A stretch of 16,291 nucleotides of DNA from Gammaproteobacteria bacterium (lineage in GTDB: Bacteria; Pseudomonadota; Gammaproteobacteria; Competibacterales; Competibacteraceae). Positions 15,053 through 16,291 of this stretch are shown one piece after another. How positions within the stretch are numbered: position 1 is the stretch's first letter; each line of letters starts with the position of its first letter. The DNA lies in NCBI GenBank assembly GCA_024235035.1, contig JACKNE010000026.1, positions 1-16,291 of the forward strand, written 5' to 3'. A program made the translations under genes and the position numbers. The notes below the pieces were generated by a model. It made no database searches and was not told the origin of the DNA. It saw only the letters and a list, made by a program, of their open reading frames with translations.

Positions 15053-16291
15053 CTAGTGGCTGGCTGCGCCCTCGGCGCCGATGCCGGTCTGGCAACGCAG
15101 ATCCTGCGCGATGAAGGCTTCGTGTTCCTTCTTGGCCCGCTCGCTGTTATCCGTCATCGAGCCGATCCAGATGCCCAGGAAGGCAATGGTCATCGAGACC
15201 AGCGCCGGGAACTTGAGCGGGAAGATCGGATCACCCATACCGAGGATTTGCGTCCATACCGTTGGGCCGACGAACACCAGCACGCTGGCGCTGATCAGGC
15301 CCAGCCAACCGCCGATCAATGCGCCGCGAGTGGTCATCTTGCCGTAGTAGATCGACATCAGCAAAATGGGAAAGTTGGCACTGGCCGCCACCGAGAAGGT
15401 CAGCGCCACCAGGTAGGCGACGTTTTGCTTCTCGAAGGCAATGCCAAGGAAGATAGCAATGATGCCCAACACGACGGTAGCGATCTTGGACACCCGCACT
15501 TCCTGTTGTTCATCCACATTACCGTGGGCAAATACATTGGCGTACAGGTCATGCGAGATGGCGGAAGCGCCGGCCAGGGTGAGACCGGATACCACTGCCA
15601 GAATGGTGGCGAAAGCCACGGCGGAGATGAAGCCAAGCAAGAGATTACCGCCGACCGCTGCAGCGAGGTTAACCGCCGCCATGTTCTGGCCGCCCCGAAT
15701 GCCGCCTGTCGCGGCCGCATCAGCGAATTCTGGGTTGCCAGTGAGCAGCACGATGGCGCCAAAGCCCATCAGGAAGGTCAGGATGTAGAAATAGCCAATC
15801 CAGCCGGTGGCGTAGAATACCGACTTGCGCGCCTCGATCGCATTACCCACCGTGAAGAAGCGCATCAGAATGTGCGGCAGGCCCGCAGTACCGAACATCA
15901 GCGCCAAGCCCAGCGAGATGGCCTCAATAGGGCTGGTGACCAGCGTGCCCGGACCCATAATCGCGCTGCCTTTGGGGTGTACCTTGATGGCGTTTGCAAA
16001 CATCTTCTCGGGACTCATGCTGCCATCGGAAGCCATGTACAACGCGCCAAACGCGATGATGGTCGCACCGGACAGCAGCAGGCCCGCCTTGATGATTTGC
16101 ACCCAAGTGGTGGCCAACATGCCGCCGAAGGTGACGTACATGATGATCAGCACACCCACGATGATGACGGCATAGACATAATCCAGGCCGAACAGCAATT
16201 GAATCAGCTTGCCCGCGCCGACCATCTGGCCGATCAGGTACAGGATCACCACGATCAGCGCAGCGGTGGCCGCTAGGGTGCGCATCGGCAC
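15053..16291 (-). CDS. actP: Cation/acetate symporter ActP, 5' end outside window
   Basis: This sodium:solute symporter takes up acetate and related short carboxylates across the inner membrane. The 412 codons visible correspond to the C-terminal three quarters of a protein of roughly 550 residues. They contain many transmembrane helices and ActP-specific stretches: IGQMVGAGKLIQLLFGL, YVTFGGMLATTWVQIIKA, LMFGTAGLPHILMRFFTV, KSVFYATGWIGYFYILTF, FISAVAFATILAVVSGLTL and ASAISHDLYANVF. The end, DLRCQTGIGAEGAASH, matches the usual ActP C-terminus, so the 3' end is complete. The frame is open to the window edge, and the true start and any DUF485 (yjcH-like) partner gene lie beyond it. The ATG near 16291 is internal. 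Confidence 0.95.
   Translation of the reverse strand: MPMRTLAATAALIVVILYLIGQMVGAGKLIQLLFGLDYVYAVIIVGVLIIMYVTFGGMLATTWVQIIKAGLLLSGATIIAFGALYMASDGSMSPEKMFANAIKVHPKGSAIMGPGTLVTSPIEAISLGLALMFGTAGLPHILMRFFTVGNAIEARKSVFYATGWIGYFYILTFLMGFGAIVLLTGNPEFADAAATGGIRGGQNMAAVNLAAAVGGNLLLGFISAVAFATILAVVSGLTLAGASAISHDLYANVFAHGNVDEQQEVRVSKIATVVLGIIAIFLGIAFEKQNVAYLVALTFSVAASANFPILLMSIYYGKMTTRGALIGGWLGLISASVLVFVGPTVWTQILGMGDPIFPLKFPALVSMTIAFLGIWIGSMTDNSERAKKEHEAFIAQDLRCQTGIGAEGAASH

Noticed and set aside
15056..16276. Long plus-strand open frame (406 codons) opposite actP
   Set aside because: The minus strand encodes a protein matching ActP through its whole visible length. The plus frame product is low-complexity, rich in His, Gln, Asp and Arg, and has no recognisable domain; it is a shadow of GC-biased codon use.

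Overview
The window looks like ordinary chromosome of a gammaproteobacterium. The ribosomal pair rpmB-rpmG, the argS gene with an FtsN-like membrane-protein gene translationally coupled behind it, a YbaK-HDOD fusion, an HD-GYP protein and an ActP-type acetate symporter are a combination typical of Gammaproteobacteria. The genus cannot be read from the sequence; an environmental, Chromatiales/Competibacter-like lineage is only a guess. No tRNA, rRNA, CRISPR array, transposase, integrase or phage gene is visible.

Left part, plus strand. A good sigma70-type promoter (43-71) drives rpmB (L28) and rpmG (L33), closed by a perfect 19-bp inverted repeat (547-590) that probably stops transcription from both sides. 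A PsiE-family membrane protein (596-1078, minus) is divergent from a tight five-gene plus-strand run (1153-5562). That run encodes a Gld-type ABC-2 exporter (ATPase, permease, GldG-like protein), a small DUF4340-type membrane-anchored protein, and MutM (formamidopyrimidine-DNA glycosylase). Every junction overlaps or has a gap of at most 3 bp, so mutM appears co-expressed with the transporter genes.

Middle part, minus strand. A secreted protein of unknown function with an internal duplication (5559-6899) converges on mutM so closely that the two stop codons share the tetranucleotide CTAG. Then come a GAF/HD-GYP signalling protein (7193-8845) and an aminoacyl-tRNA deacylase (YbaK)-HDOD fusion (9073-10497). 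Both are probable signalling or regulatory proteins.

Right part, minus strand. argS (11214-12998, TTG start) overlaps by GTGA a gene for an FtsN-like membrane protein (10780-11217) that keeps the transmembrane segment and the juxtamembrane KYDFYTELP-type motif but has no SPOR domain. Its 3' end lies inside an imperfect 88-bp tandem repeat (10686-10861) whose seven differences are all transitions. Upstream of argS lies a cNMP-binding/CBS/DUF294 nucleotidyltransferase-like protein (13026-14915). A hairpin terminator (14948-14974) separates it from actP (15053 to the window edge), which is cut at its 5' end.

The observations most worth a second look are the 88-bp repeat with the loss of the SPOR domain, the Gld-type transporter coupled to mutM, and the duplicated secreted protein. 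I did not find a clearly new defence, mobile or biosynthetic system.
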